DNA of 64,000 bases from Enterococcus phoeniculicola ATCC BAA-412 (GTDB lineage: Bacteria; Bacillota; Bacilli; Lactobacillales; Enterococcaceae), in the NCBI RefSeq assembly GCF_000407505.1, contig NZ_ASWE01000004.1:124001-188000 (forward strand), read 5' to 3'. Shown here piece by piece: positions 9,821-18,901 of this stretch (within the stretch, counting starts at the first letter, position 1; each line of letters begins with the position of its first letter). Made by a program: the position numbers and the translations under genes. The notes below the pieces were generated by a model, which worked only from the letters and a program-made list of their open reading frames with translations, was not told the DNA's origin and did no database searches.

Positions 9821-11569
9821 ATGGCTTATCAAGCACTCTATCGTGTCTGGCGTTCGCAACGATTTGATGATGTTGTGGGACAAAAGGCAATTACCCAAAC
9901 ACTCAAAAACGCGATTACACAAAAAAAGACCTCCCATGCATACTTGTTTACAGGACCAAGAGGAACAGGAAAAACAAGTGCTGCCAAAATTTTTGCAAAA
10001 GCGATTAATTGCCCCAATAGTAAAGATGGGGAACCTTGTAATGAATGTGAGATGTGTCAGTCCATTACAGCAGGTAGCCAAGAAGATGTGATTGAAATTG
10101 ATGCGGCAAGTAACAATGGGGTAGAAGAAATCCGATTTATTCGTGATCGAGCAAATTATGCTCCTACCAAAGCTGCCTACAAGGTCTATATCATAGATGA
10201 AGTCCACATGCTTTCAACAGGGGCGTTCAATGCCTTGCTGAAAACGTTAGAAGAACCAAAAGAACATGTGATTTTCATCTTAGCAACAACAGAGCCACAT
10301 AAAATTCCATTAACGATTATTTCGAGAACACAACGGTTTGATTTTAAACGAATTAATGCTCAAGACATTGTCGACCATCTGACCCATATTCTTAAGGAAA
10401 TTGATATTTCTTATGAAGAACAAGCACTGTACATTATTGCACGAGCTGCTGAGGGCGGGATGCGAGATGCATTAAGTATTCTCGATCAGGCAATCTCGTT
10501 TAGTGATGGAACTATCACGACACAAAATGCGATGCAGGTGACAGGAAGCTTAACTTTTGAGATGATGGACCAGTACATTGGTGCATGTGTGAATAAGGAA
10601 GTTCAACAGGCGTTGACTTACTTAGAACAAATTCTTTCTGAAGGAAAAGAAGCACGTCGTTTTTTAGAGGATTTACTTTTGTATTGTAGAGACTTATTGA
10701 TGTACCAACAAGCACCACAGCTTCTTTCGGAAAAATCCGGGCACTTGACAGAGGCATTTAAAGAATTATCTGCAACTGTGACACCAGAAGCTATCTATTA
10801 TATGATTCAGATTCTAAGTGAGACACAAAATGAGGTTCGTTTTACCAATAATGCAACAATCTATTTAGAAGTAGCTACGGTCAAATTAGCAACACCTCAA
10901 ACGGGTGCTGTTCAAGCAATTCCCAGTGGAAATAGTGCGCCTCAGCCGGTTGATTCAGCTGCCGTACAGCAACTTCAGGCACAGGTATTTGCACTTCAAA
11001 AAGAATTACAGAGCTTAAAACAATCAAAAAATGCAGGTGCAGCTGAACAATCTGCCGCACCAAAAGCAAAACAAAAAACATCAAAAGCAAGTTTCCGTGT
11101 ACCCACTGAGCGTGTGTTTCAGGTTTTATCTGAGGCAACAAAACCAGATTTGCTGAATCTTAAAAACGTGTGGGATGATGTGTTAATGGCCATGTCGGTT
11201 ACCCAGCGAGCAATGCTGAAATCAAGTGAGCCGGTTGCTGCGGGTCCTAACAGCTTGGTCATCGCGTTTGAGTATGAGATTGTTTGTCAAAAAGCGACAG
11301 GAGACGAGGAGCTTACTTTAACACTAAGCAATACGATTAGCAGAATGATTGCAAATTATTCTCCAAATCCGGTGTATATTACGCGAGAAAGCTGGCCGGA
11401 AATCAGGCGTTCCTACGTCAGTCAGAATAGACACGCAGACAAACCAAATGAAACATTTGTTACACCAGAAGATGAGGCACCAGAAGACCAGCTCCCACAA
11501 GAAGATGTGGCGGTAGAAAAAGCAAAAGAAATTTTTGGTGCCGAATTAATTACAATTATAGATGACTAG
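9821..11569 (+). CDS. dnaX: DNA polymerase III subunits gamma/tau
   Basis: 582 aa clamp-loader ATPase of the replisome. Starts MAYQALYRVWRSQRFDDVVG, the standard DnaX N-terminus. Walker A is GPRGTGKTS (about residue 45), the zinc module has Cys in CPNSKDGEPCNECEMC, and Walker B is DEVHML. The C-terminal third (from about 370) is variable, with a coiled-coil and an acidic end, as in tau. I saw no convincing slippery sequence with a hairpin, so a separate gamma form is not predicted. First gene of the block that continues with ybaB 12 bp later. Confidence 0.97.
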   Translation: MAYQALYRVWRSQRFDDVVGQKAITQTLKNAITQKKTSHAYLFTGPRGTGKTSAAKIFAKAINCPNSKDGEPCNECEMCQSITAGSQEDVIEIDAASNNGVEEIRFIRDRANYAPTKAAYKVYIIDEVHMLSTGAFNALLKTLEEPKEHVIFILATTEPHKIPLTIISRTQRFDFKRINAQDIVDHLTHILKEIDISYEEQALYIIARAAEGGMRDALSILDQAISFSDGTITTQNAMQVTGSLTFEMMDQYIGACVNKEVQQALTYLEQILSEGKEARRFLEDLLLYCRDLLMYQQAPQLLSEKSGHLTEAFKELSATVTPEAIYYMIQILSETQNEVRFTNNATIYLEVATVKLATPQTGAVQAIPSGNSAPQPVDSAAVQQLQAQVFALQKELQSLKQSKNAGAAEQSAAPKAKQKTSKASFRVPTERVFQVLSEATKPDLLNLKNVWDDVLMAMSVTQRAMLKSSEPVAAGPNSLVIAFEYEIVCQKATGDEELTLTLSNTISRMIANYSPNPVYITRESWPEIRRSYVSQNRHADKPNETFVTPEDEAPEDQLPQEDVAVEKAKEIFGAELITIIDD

Positions 11570-11581
11570 GAGTGAAGAATT

Positions 11582-11896
11582 ATGATGCGAGGCATGGGAA
11601 ATATGCAAGGCATGATGAAACAAGTACAAAAGATGCAAAAAGAAATGGTAAAAGCACAAGAAACGTTAAATGAAAAAGAATTTATCGGAGAAGCGACAAA
11701 CCAGCTGGTAAAGGCTGTGTTTACCGGTGATAGAAAAATGAAGGATATTCAAATTAATCCTGAGATTATTGATCCAGAAGATAGTGATATGCTTCAAGAT
11801 TTTGTGATTATGGCGGTCAATGACGCGCTAGAAAAAATCGAAAAAGAAACAGAACAAACCATGGGTAAATATACAAAAGGAATGCCTGGATTTTAA
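11582..11896 (+). CDS. ybaB: YbaB/EbfC-family nucleoid-associated protein
   Basis: 104 aa, the usual family size. The Met-rich start ([20 protein letters not shown]) and the central [16 protein letters not shown] segment are diagnostic. These dimeric proteins bind DNA and are almost always encoded between dnaX and recR, as here. The ribosome site AGGAGTGA overlaps the dnaX stop region. A second ATG immediately follows the first, so the start is uncertain by one codon. Confidence 0.93.
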   Translation: MMRGMGNMQGMMKQVQKMQKEMVKAQETLNEKEFIGEATNQLVKAVFTGDRKMKDIQINPEIIDPEDSDMLQDFVIMAVNDALEKIEKETEQTMGKYTKGMPGF

Positions 11897-11924
11897 GAAT
11901 AACCAAACGTAAGGAGAAACGCCC

Positions 11925-12521
11925 ATGCAATACCCAGAACCGATTGCTAAGTTGATTGATAGTTATATGAAATTGCCTGGAATTGGGCAAAAAACTGCTA
12001 CAAGACTCGCCTTTTATACTATTGATATGAAAGATGAGGTGGTCAATGAATTTGCCAAATCTTTATTAAGTGTCAAACGAGATTTACACTTTTGTAGTAT
12101 TTGTGGAAACATTACTGAAGAAGATCCTTGTGAAATTTGTCAAGATACCACTAGAGATAGAAGTATGATTTTAGTGGTCGAGGAACCAAAAGATGTGATG
12201 GCAATGGAAAAAATGCGCGAATTTCACGGATTGTATCATGTCTTGCATGGGGTGCTTTCTCCTATGGAAGGGACAGGTCCTGAAGATATAAACATTGCGC
12301 CTTTGATTCAGCGGTTGCACAATGATGAGGTAAAAGAAGTGATTATCGCAACAAATGCAACAACTGAAGGTGAAGCCACGGCTATGTATCTGTCTCGTTT
12401 AATCAAACCAGCAGGGATTAAAGTCACGCGATTAGCGCATGGACTGTCTGTTGGAAGCGACATTGAATATGCAGATGAAGTGACATTATTAAAGGCGGTT
12501 GAAGGTCGCCGAGAGTTATGA
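11925..12521 (+). CDS. recR: Recombination mediator protein RecR
   Basis: 198 aa, normal length. An N-terminal helix-hairpin-helix ([15 protein letters not shown]), a four-Cys zinc finger ([16 protein letters not shown]) and a Toprim domain ([13 protein letters not shown]... [18 protein letters not shown], read in part) are in the expected order. It acts with RecO/RecF to load RecA at gapped DNA. Ribosome site AAGGAG lies before ATG. 28 bp after ybaB; the yaaL and bofA genes that follow recR in Bacillus are absent. Confidence 0.97.
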   Translation: MQYPEPIAKLIDSYMKLPGIGQKTATRLAFYTIDMKDEVVNEFAKSLLSVKRDLHFCSICGNITEEDPCEICQDTTRDRSMILVVEEPKDVMAMEKMREFHGLYHVLHGVLSPMEGTGPEDINIAPLIQRLHNDEVKEVIIATNATTEGEATAMYLSRLIKPAGIKVTRLAHGLSVGSDIEYADEVTLLKAVEGRREL

Positions 12522-12589
12522 GTTTTCAATTGAATAAGTTTTCCAGTACAATAGAAGAGTATTGGATAGGATAAATGGAGGCAAAAAAC

Positions 12590-13234
12590 GTGAACGGATT
12601 ATTTATCACGGTTGAAGGACCAGATGGTGCAGGAAAAACGAGTGTAATCGAAGAGCTGTATCCTCGATTACAAGCATTGACGAACCAACCAATTATTAAA
12701 ACAAGAGAACCTGGCGGTATTGCCATCGCTGAAAAAATTCGACACGTCATTTTAGACCCTAAGAATGATGCAATGGATGAACGAACGGAAGCATTACTTT
12801 ATGCGGCTGCTCGTCGTCAACACTTAGTGGAGAAAGTCTTTCCTGCGTTAAGTGAGGGGAAAATTGTGTTATGTGATCGTTTTGTAGACAGCTCACTTGC
12901 ATACCAAGGGGCAGGACGTCGTATTGGTGTCGCTGCGATTGCTGAGATGAATGAGTTTGCAACGGAAGGCTTAACCCCAAATTTCACTTTGTATTTAGAT
13001 ATTGATTCTGATACAGGGCTACGCCGTATTGCTCAACATCGTTCGCACCAAATGGATCGACTTGACTCAGAAGGATTAGAGTTTCACCAGAGAGTAAGAC
13101 ATGCCTATCTAAAACTAGCCGAAGAAAATCCGACACGTATTACCAAAATCGATGCACGTCAAGGTTTGCTAGATGTAATAGAAGATTGTTATCAAGCAGT
13201 TGTCAGCCGTTATCCAGAAAAATTTAATCAATAG
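12590..13234 (+). CDS. tmk: Thymidylate kinase
   Basis: 214 aa from a GTG start at 12590. The upstream ATG (12575) overlaps its own ribosome site GGAGG (12577-12581) and would add five atypical residues, so the GTG with the right spacing is chosen. GLFITVEGPDGAGKTS contains the P-loop, FVDSSLAYQG is the DRF/Y substrate motif region, and a LID follows near residue 145. It makes dTDP from dTMP. The gene lies 68 bp after recR and is followed closely by darA. Confidence 0.96.
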   Translation: MNGLFITVEGPDGAGKTSVIEELYPRLQALTNQPIIKTREPGGIAIAEKIRHVILDPKNDAMDERTEALLYAAARRQHLVEKVFPALSEGKIVLCDRFVDSSLAYQGAGRRIGVAAIAEMNEFATEGLTPNFTLYLDIDSDTGLRRIAQHRSHQMDRLDSEGLEFHQRVRHAYLKLAEENPTRITKIDARQGLLDVIEDCYQAVVSRYPEKFNQ

Positions 13235-13247
13235 GAGGATGAAAAGT

Positions 13248-13577
13248 ATGAAAATTGTTTTAGCTATTGTTCAAGATAAGGATAGTAACCGTTTAGCCAA
13301 TGAATTTATTGATTCAAACATTCGTGCAACAAAATTATCGTCAACAGGTGGCTTTCTAAAAGCCGGGAATAGTACATTTATTATTGGGGTTGACGATGAT
13401 CGTGTAGAAGAAACACTTGAGTTAATCAAGAAAACTTGTCAGTCAAGAAAACAATATGTTTCAACACCTGTAACGTTAGATATTTCGATGGACGGACAAG
13501 TTCCTTATCCAGTTGAAGTTGAAGTTGGTGGAGCAACAGTGTTTGTTCTTCCAGTTGAAGGATTCCATCAATATTAA
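13248..13577 (+). CDS. darA: Cyclic-di-AMP receptor, PII-like (DarA/YaaQ)
   Basis: 109 aa, the exact family length. MKIVLAIVQDKDSNRLANEF, STGGFLKAGNSTFIIGVDD and the C-terminal GGATVFVLPVEGFHQY are typical of the PII-like c-di-AMP receptor. It binds c-di-AMP as a trimer; its downstream targets are not well defined. AGGAGG at 13233-13238 sets the ATG at 13248; earlier in-frame starts lie upstream of or inside that ribosome site. Bacillus has yaaR between this gene and holB; here holB follows after 10 bp. Confidence 0.93.
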   Translation: MKIVLAIVQDKDSNRLANEFIDSNIRATKLSSTGGFLKAGNSTFIIGVDDDRVEETLELIKKTCQSRKQYVSTPVTLDISMDGQVPYPVEVEVGGATVFVLPVEGFHQY

Positions 13578-13587
13578 GGAGAACATC

Positions 13588-14529
13588 ATGGAAGAGACAC
13601 AATTTTTAGAGGAAAATCAACCGATTGTGTTTACACAACTTCAAAAAAGTTTTGAGCATGGGCGTCTTGCCCATGCTTATCTTTTTGAAGGTGAGGCAGG
13701 CACAGGAAAACATGAGGCAAGTATTTGGTTAGCCAAGCACTTATTTTGTACCAATTTACAGGCGCAAAAGCCTTGCAATCAGTGTAACAACTGTCAGCGA
13801 ATCCAGCGAAATGAGCACCCCGATGTTCAGGTTATTGAGCCTGATGGTCAAACAATCAAAGTAGACCAGATTAGAAATCTCCAATCTGAATTTTCAACAA
13901 GCGGATTTGAAACAAAACAAAAAGTCTTTATTATTAAAGATTCCGATAAAATGAATAGCAGTGCGGCAAATAGCTTACTAAAATTTTTAGAAGAGCCTGT
14001 AGGAATGTTTCTCGCTATTTTAGAGACAGATTCTGTTGGACGAATCTTACCTACCATTCAATCACGCTGTCAAATCTTACATTTTCAACCACTCTCAAAA
14101 GAATTATTACAAAAGAAATTAGTCGAAAATGGGATTGGTGAACAGAGTGCAAAACTTTTATCTTCATTAACAAATAGTTTCGATAAAGCAGTTGAAATCT
14201 CTCAAAATGAATGGTTTAATGAAGCTAGGGAATCTGTACAACAGTGGTTTAATTATCTGAAAGAAAAAGATCCTCAAGCATTTATTTATGTACAGAAAAA
14301 ACTAATAAAAGTTTTTAAAGAAAAAGGACAGCAAGCAGAGTCTTTTGCGATGCTTTTATTTTTCTATCAGAGTTTGCTAGTAGAAAAAACGTCTGGCGGA
14401 GTACTCAAAGATATTTCTGAGGTTAATCGCGTATTGGAGTTAATTTTACAGGCAGAACAAAAATTAAGTACGAATGTTTCTTTTCAGAGTACAGCCGAGC
14501 AATTGGCATTGAGAATTATCTATAGATAG
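13588..14529 (+). CDS. holB: DNA polymerase III subunit delta'
   Basis: 313 aa clamp-loader subunit. HAYLFEGEAGTGKHEAS is a P-loop-like segment, the four-Cys zinc module is CNQCNNC with flanking Cys, and NSLLKFLEEP is the sensor region. AAGGAG lies before the ATG at 13588. A start inside darA (13513) is possible on paper but lacks a ribosome site. It partners with DnaX (tau) from the same operon. Confidence 0.94.
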   Translation: MEETQFLEENQPIVFTQLQKSFEHGRLAHAYLFEGEAGTGKHEASIWLAKHLFCTNLQAQKPCNQCNNCQRIQRNEHPDVQVIEPDGQTIKVDQIRNLQSEFSTSGFETKQKVFIIKDSDKMNSSAANSLLKFLEEPVGMFLAILETDSVGRILPTIQSRCQILHFQPLSKELLQKKLVENGIGEQSAKLLSSLTNSFDKAVEISQNEWFNEARESVQQWFNYLKEKDPQAFIYVQKKLIKVFKEKGQQAESFAMLLFFYQSLLVEKTSGGVLKDISEVNRVLELILQAEQKLSTNVSFQSTAEQLALRIIYR

Positions 14530-14561
14530 ATTCACTAATGAATGGATGAAGGAGGATGAAA

Positions 14562-15389
14562 ATGGTAGAAGTGGTAGGAGTCCGTTATCGTGAAGCAGGA
14601 CATATCTATTATTTTACTCCTGGGAAATCAGAATATGCTTACAATGATAAAGTTCTTGTTGAATCACAACAGGCAAAGCAAATCGCAACTGTTGCGATTC
14701 CAAAAAAAGAAATTCAACCTGAAGATTTACCAGATGAGCTAAAACCTATTTTACACAAAGCGTCTGCACAGGAGCTAAACAAAGAAGCACAAAACATTGC
14801 AGATGCCAAGGATGCATTTAAGATTGCAAAAGAGAAGATTCGTCTTCATGAGTTAGAAATGAAGTTAATTCGAGCAGAATATACATTTGATCGCAGTAAA
14901 ATGATTTTTTATTTCACAGCAGATGGGCGTGTTGATTTTCGTGAGCTAGTAAAAGATTTAGCTGGAATTTTCCGTACACGAATTGAACTACGTCAAATTG
15001 GTGTGCGTGATGAAGCGAAAATTTTAGGTGGGATTGGTCCTTGTGGGCGTCAGCTATGTTGTTCCACTTTTTTAGGAGACTTTATTCCAGTTTCTATAAA
15101 GATGGCAAAAGATCAAGGATTATCGTTGAATCCAGCGAAAATTTCAGGTTTGTGTGGTCGTTTAATGTGTTGTTTAAAATATGAAAATGATGAATACGAA
15201 CAAGCTAAAAAAGAGCTTCCTGACTATGGAAAAGAAATTGCGACTCCTGATGGAAAAGGTCGGGTAGTAGGGTTAAACCTATTAAGTCGAGTAATTAAAG
15301 TCCGTTTAGCAGGAAAAGAAACTCCTATTGAATATGATTATGAAGAGTTGAAAGAAGCGATGGCTGAAGTGGGTGAGATTCATGGATAA
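14562..15389 (+). CDS. ricT: PSP1-domain regulator RicT (YaaT)
   Basis: 275 aa. MVEVVGVRYREAGHIYYF begins the PSP1 domain. Conserved Cys pairs in GGIGPCGRQLCCSTFL and GLCGRLMCCLKYE are those that bind iron-sulphur clusters in the Bacillus RicA-RicF-RicT complex, which affects RNase Y-dependent mRNA processing. GGAGG at 14551-14555 favours the ATG at 14562 over 14556. The end overlaps the yabA start by 8 bases. Confidence 0.92.
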   Translation: MVEVVGVRYREAGHIYYFTPGKSEYAYNDKVLVESQQAKQIATVAIPKKEIQPEDLPDELKPILHKASAQELNKEAQNIADAKDAFKIAKEKIRLHELEMKLIRAEYTFDRSKMIFYFTADGRVDFRELVKDLAGIFRTRIELRQIGVRDEAKILGGIGPCGRQLCCSTFLGDFIPVSIKMAKDQGLSLNPAKISGLCGRLMCCLKYENDEYEQAKKELPDYGKEIATPDGKGRVVGLNLLSRVIKVRLAGKETPIEYDYEELKEAMAEVGEIHG

Positions 15390-15729
15390 GCGTTCCCTTT
15401 ATGATGGCTTGAACCAATTAGAAGCAGAGTTACGCAAGACGTTAACGGAGCTTATGGAGATGAAAGAGGGTCTCCATGAAATTGTTGAAAAAAATACTAC
15501 GCTAGAGATGGAAAACCAGCGCTTACGTGAACATCTAAGAGAACTAAATCAGGTGGCAGAAGCTCCTTCTGAAAAGATTAAACAGGCGCTGTCAAAATCA
15601 CGTATGAATTTGGAAAAAATCTATGAAGAAGGATTCCATGTCTGTTACGATTTGTATGGTTCACGTCGTGAGAATGATGAACCTTGTGCATTTTGTCTTG
15701 AAGTCATTTATCGAGAAAGTATTAAATAA
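15382..15729 (+). CDS. yabA: Replication initiation control protein YabA
   Basis: 115 aa. An N-terminal coiled coil (residues about 1-60, MDKRSLYDGLNQLEAELRKT) and a C-terminal zinc-binding part with His/Cys in HVCYDLYGSRRENDEPCAFC match YabA. It bridges DnaA and DnaN and restrains initiation. ATG at 15382 lies inside the ricT end; the preceding GGGTGAG may serve as ribosome site. A GTG at 15373 is the alternative. Confidence 0.92.
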   Translation: MDKRSLYDGLNQLEAELRKTLTELMEMKEGLHEIVEKNTTLEMENQRLREHLRELNQVAEAPSEKIKQALSKSRMNLEKIYEEGFHVCYDLYGSRRENDEPCAFCLEVIYRESIK

Positions 15730-15987
15730 ATTTGTTGATAAGAACAAGTAAGGACAGAGTGGTTAGAACAGAAGTATTTAGCTCCGAAAATAGTAGGAGT
15801 TACTTATCTTCCGACATTTATTAAGATTTAAGGAAGTCAGGACAGAACTTTTGGAGTTGTGTTCCGGCTTCTTATTGTTGTAAATTAGAATAAGCATGCT
15901 CGATGGTCTACCGTACTTACCAGTTAGAGGTAAGTCTTTCTAGTCCGTTTTGTGGATAACTTCTAAAAAAATGAAAGGATTTCCTAC
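15730..15987 (+). other. 258-bp spacer between yabA and rsmI with a strong hairpin
   Basis: No credible gene is seen. The stretch GAAGTCAGGACAGAACTT (from about 15833) pairs with the GTTCCGGCTTC side near 15861-15874 in an 18-bp stem with two mismatches, but without a clear T run. A smaller CTTACC/GGTAAG hairpin lies near 15916-15932. In Bacillus, trmN6 (yabB) and yazA sit here; both are missing. It may be a processed leader or attenuator of rsmI. Confidence 0.45.
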
Positions 15988-16860
15988 ATGAACAAACAAA
16001 AAAGTTTTAAAGGTACAAAAGAAACAGGTACTTTATATCTTGTTCCAACACCTATTGGAAATTTAGAAGATATGACATTTCGTGCGGTGAAAACATTGAA
16101 ATCAGTGGATTTAATTGCAAGTGAAGATACTAGAAACACTCAAAAATTATTAAATCATTTTGATATACAAGTGACACAAAAAAGTCTTCATGAATATAAT
16201 TATAAAGAACGTGTTCCACAGCTTGTGGAACAATTACTACTTGGTGAGTCAATTGCACAAGTAAGTGATGCAGGAATGCCATCGATCAGTGATCCAGGTC
16301 ATGAGCTTGTTTTGGCTTGTATCGAAAAAAAAATTCCAGTAGTTTCCTTACCAGGTCCTACTGCAGGTATGACTGCACTCATTGCTTCTGGTTTGTTGCC
16401 ACAGCCCTTTTTATTCTATGGCTTTTTACCGAGAAAGAAAAAAGAGCAGACTTCTTCTTTGGCGGACTTAAAGCAACAAGACTGCACACTTATTTTTTAT
16501 GAGTCGCCATACCGAGTCGCCGCGACATTAAAGAATATGCAAGAGGTGTTTGGTGGACAAAGAAATGCGGTGATTTGTCGTGAGCTGACAAAAATTCATG
16601 AAGAATACCTTAGAGGAACGATAGATGAACTAATTATGTATCTGGAAGAAGCTGAACTAAAAGGCGAATGCTGTTTACTCGTCTCTGGAAATGATGGAAG
16701 CGAAAGTAAAGATAGTGTACCTGAAGGAAGCTTAAAAGAGCAAGTTGAGCAAAAAATTCAAAAAGGACTTTCTTCAAAGGCGGCAATTAAGGAAGTAGCT
16801 GTTGAGAACGGTATAAAAAAACAAGAAGTCTATCGTTTGTACCATGGGTTAGAAGAATAA
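15988..16860 (+). CDS. rsmI: 16S rRNA (cytidine-1402-2'-O)-methyltransferase
   Basis: 290 aa. GTLYLVPTPIGNLEDMTFRA, SEDTRNTQKLLNHF, VSDAGMPSISDPG and SLPGPTAGMTALIASGL are the signature motifs of RsmI (tetrapyrrole-methylase fold). It 2'-O-methylates C1402 in the ribosomal P site. Ribosome site GAAAGGA lies before ATG. Last gene of the dnaX block, ended by a terminator at 16873-16905. Confidence 0.96.
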   Translation: MNKQKSFKGTKETGTLYLVPTPIGNLEDMTFRAVKTLKSVDLIASEDTRNTQKLLNHFDIQVTQKSLHEYNYKERVPQLVEQLLLGESIAQVSDAGMPSISDPGHELVLACIEKKIPVVSLPGPTAGMTALIASGLLPQPFLFYGFLPRKKKEQTSSLADLKQQDCTLIFYESPYRVAATLKNMQEVFGGQRNAVICRELTKIHEEYLRGTIDELIMYLEEAELKGECCLLVSGNDGSESKDSVPEGSLKEQVEQKIQKGLSSKAAIKEVAVENGIKKQEVYRLYHGLEE

Positions 16861-16872
16861 GAAACGGAGAAG

Positions 16873-16905
16873 AGGAAGCTTTACTTTAGAGAGCTTCTTT
16901 TTTTT
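16873..16905 (+). terminator. Rho-independent terminator after rsmI
   Basis: AGGAAGCT (16873-16880) pairs with AGCTTCTT (16892-16899), followed by a long T run. It should end the dnaX-rsmI transcript. Confidence 0.85.
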
Positions 16906-16933
16906 CGATTTGATTTATTTTTAAACGAAATGA

Positions 16934-16963
16934 TTGTATGGGAACGGATGTTTGTACTATAAT
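16934..16963 (+). promoter_or_regulatory. dinB promoter with LexA/DinR-like box
   Basis: TTGTAT (16934-16939) and TATAAT (16958-16963) are 18 bases apart. Between them, GGAACGGATGTTTG (16941-16954) resembles the Gram-positive SOS box CGAAC-N4-GTTCG, with differences at the first base and one base of the right arm. Binding there would block RNA polymerase, so DNA damage induction of dinB is inferred. Confidence 0.65.
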
Positions 16964-17032
16964 AGAGGAGAGTGAGCATAGTCGTTTGGTAGATAGAAAC
17001 GATTTATTAACGAAAAAAAGAAGGTGAAGTCA

Positions 17033-18154
17033 GTGGCAGAGATGCGTTTTCCATTAAAAAATGATACCTCAAGGAAAATTATTCATATTGATATGGATGC
17101 GTTCTTTGCGGCAGTGGAGGAGCGAGATCATCCAGAGCTTGTAGGGCACCCCTTAGTTATTGCTAGACATCCAAGCGATACGGGAGGCAGAGGCGTTGTT
17201 ACAACGGCTAATTACATTGCTAGGCAGTATGGTATCCATTCTGCGATGAGTGCGCAAAAAGCGTTTGAATTGTGTCCTCATGCGATTTTCAAACCCGGAA
17301 ATCATGAAAAATATAGTAAAATATCGAAGGAAATACGAGAAATTTTTCATCGGTATACTGATATGATTGAACCGATGTCAATTGATGAGGCTTATCTAGA
17401 TGTTACTGAAAATAAAGTGGACTCAAAATCAGCTATTAAGATTGCCCGAATGATTCAACGAGATATTTGGCAAGAGCTGCACCTTACTTGTTCTGCAGGA
17501 ATCAGCTACAATAAATTTATAGCAAAGCTTGCCTCAGATTACCAAAAACCCAAGGGGATGACAGTCGTTATGCCAGAAGATGCAGTACGATTTTTAACGG
17601 CGTTACCTATTGAAAAGTTTCATGGAGTAGGGAAAAAGACGGTCCCTAAAATGAATGAGATGGGGATTTTCACTGGAGCAGATTTGTATGAACAAAGTGA
17701 AATGGATTTGATTCAGCATTTTGGTAAAATGGGTTACTCTTTGTATCGAAAGGTCCGAGGAATTCATGATTCTCCGGTTAGTGTCACGAGAGACAGAAAA
17801 TCAGTTGGCCGAGAGCATACTTATGGCAACCCCTTACTAACAGAAGATGAGGTTTTCACTCAGCTTAGACAGCTATCTGAAAAAGTAGAGGATTCTTTGA
17901 GACGTGTTCAAAAACATGGGAAAACAGTCGTTCTTAAAGTAAGATATACTGATTATACAACAATTACAAAACGGGTAACACTTCCTGAATATGTCTATAA
18001 AAAAGAAGTGCTTTTTCATGAAGCAAGTTTAATTTGGGAAGAGATACTAGGAATTGAGAAAGGAATTCGATTATTAGGAGTCACCGTAACCAACCTTGAT
18101 CCAATGTCATATGAAAATATTGTCTTACCTTTGTGGGAAAAAGAAAGGAAATAA
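17033..18154 (+). CDS. dinB: DNA polymerase IV (Y family)
   Basis: 373 aa from the GTG at 17033, which has AAGAAGGTGA just upstream; GTG 17024 and ATG 17042 are alternatives. IIHIDMDAFFAAVEERDHPE carries the first catalytic Asp, and PMSIDEAYLDVT the other catalytic acids. The thumb (GVGKKTVPKMNEMGI) and little-finger domains follow. Translesion polymerase of about normal length, although the extreme C-terminal beta-clamp motif is not obvious. Its promoter carries a LexA-like site. Confidence 0.94.
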   Translation: MAEMRFPLKNDTSRKIIHIDMDAFFAAVEERDHPELVGHPLVIARHPSDTGGRGVVTTANYIARQYGIHSAMSAQKAFELCPHAIFKPGNHEKYSKISKEIREIFHRYTDMIEPMSIDEAYLDVTENKVDSKSAIKIARMIQRDIWQELHLTCSAGISYNKFIAKLASDYQKPKGMTVVMPEDAVRFLTALPIEKFHGVGKKTVPKMNEMGIFTGADLYEQSEMDLIQHFGKMGYSLYRKVRGIHDSPVSVTRDRKSVGREHTYGNPLLTEDEVFTQLRQLSEKVEDSLRRVQKHGKTVVLKVRYTDYTTITKRVTLPEYVYKKEVLFHEASLIWEEILGIEKGIRLLGVTVTNLDPMSYENIVLPLWEKERK

Positions 18155-18189
18155 AAAATTGTACGTTGTTTTAGAGTGCTGTGATAGAT

Positions 18190-18249
18190 GATAAAAAAAT
18201 AGACGAAAGATGAGCTGGCAAAGACCGTCATCTCGTCTATTTTTTTATC
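18190..18249. terminator. Bidirectional terminator between dinB and nrdG
   Basis: A perfect 17-bp inverted repeat (18190-18206 and 18233-18249) ends in T runs on both strands. It serves the convergent dinB and nrdG transcripts. Confidence 0.88.
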
Positions 18250-18298
18250 AAATAAATGAAAAAAGCAACTGCTAACTAAGGACAATGTAACTTAGTTA

Positions 18299-18901
18299 TT
18301 AGATAAAGTCAGATTTTTTGATTTGTTCAAAGCTTTGCTCTCCATCATGACATTTATCCCATAGCACCACTTCTTTTTGTGCAAAAGATTTTTTTACATC
18401 AATAATTCGTTGGTTGCTGCTTCCTCTAAACTGAAGCTTTAGGTCACGTTTTGAAAGCTCAAATCGTCCATCAACTAAAATATCAATTTTACTTAGTAAT
18501 TCCAGCTTATCTTCGGAATCAAGCAATAATTCGTCGAAGGTATAGCCAGACCATGACCAAATATCTTTTTGTTCGCCAAAGGTAGCACGTACACGATTCA
18601 CTACTTGCAGGCAAACCTCTGTATTCAAAAAGGGTTCTCCTCCTAAAAGGGTCAATCCTTGTACATAATCATGAGATAAATCTTCGATAATTTGGTCTTC
18701 CAGCTCTTTCGTGAAGGGTTTTCCATAACGGAAATTTTGAACGGCTTTATTAAAGCAGCCTTCACAAGCAAATAGGCAGCCACTCACATATAAACTATTT
18801 CTCACACCTTCGCCATCTACAAAATTGAAGGCTTTGTAGTCAGCTATATAGTTTTGACTGTATTCTTTTGCTAGCCATTCTTTGGGTTGGGGATTATTCA
18901 T
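18299..18901 (-). CDS. nrdG: Anaerobic ribonucleotide reductase activating protein (radical SAM)
   Basis: 200 aa. CLFACEGC (Cys-x3-Cys-x2-Cys) binds the 4Fe-4S cluster that cleaves S-adenosylmethionine to create the glycyl radical on NrdD. TLLGGEPFL is the GGE SAM motif. ATG at 18901 starts MNNPQPKEWLAKEYSQNYIA. The upstream in-frame start at 18952 adds 17 hydrophobic residues not typical of NrdG. The ribosome site is weak (AAGAAG, 8 bases). It is separated from nrdD by 393 bp, far more than in most nrdDG operons. Confidence 0.93.
   Translation of the reverse strand: MNNPQPKEWLAKEYSQNYIADYKAFNFVDGEGVRNSLYVSGCLFACEGCFNKAVQNFRYGKPFTKELEDQIIEDLSHDYVQGLTLLGGEPFLNTEVCLQVVNRVRATFGEQKDIWSWSGYTFDELLLDSEDKLELLSKIDILVDGRFELSKRDLKLQFRGSSNQRIIDVKKSFAQKEVVLWDKCHDGEQSFEQIKKSDFI

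Noticed and set aside
9767-10207. 146-codon minus-strand frame opposite dnaX
   Set aside because: Cys-rich antisense shadow of a conserved gene, without ribosome site.
9821-11569. Programmed frameshift in dnaX giving gamma
   Set aside because: A-rich runs occur, but none with a clear slippery heptamer plus hairpin near the expected place.
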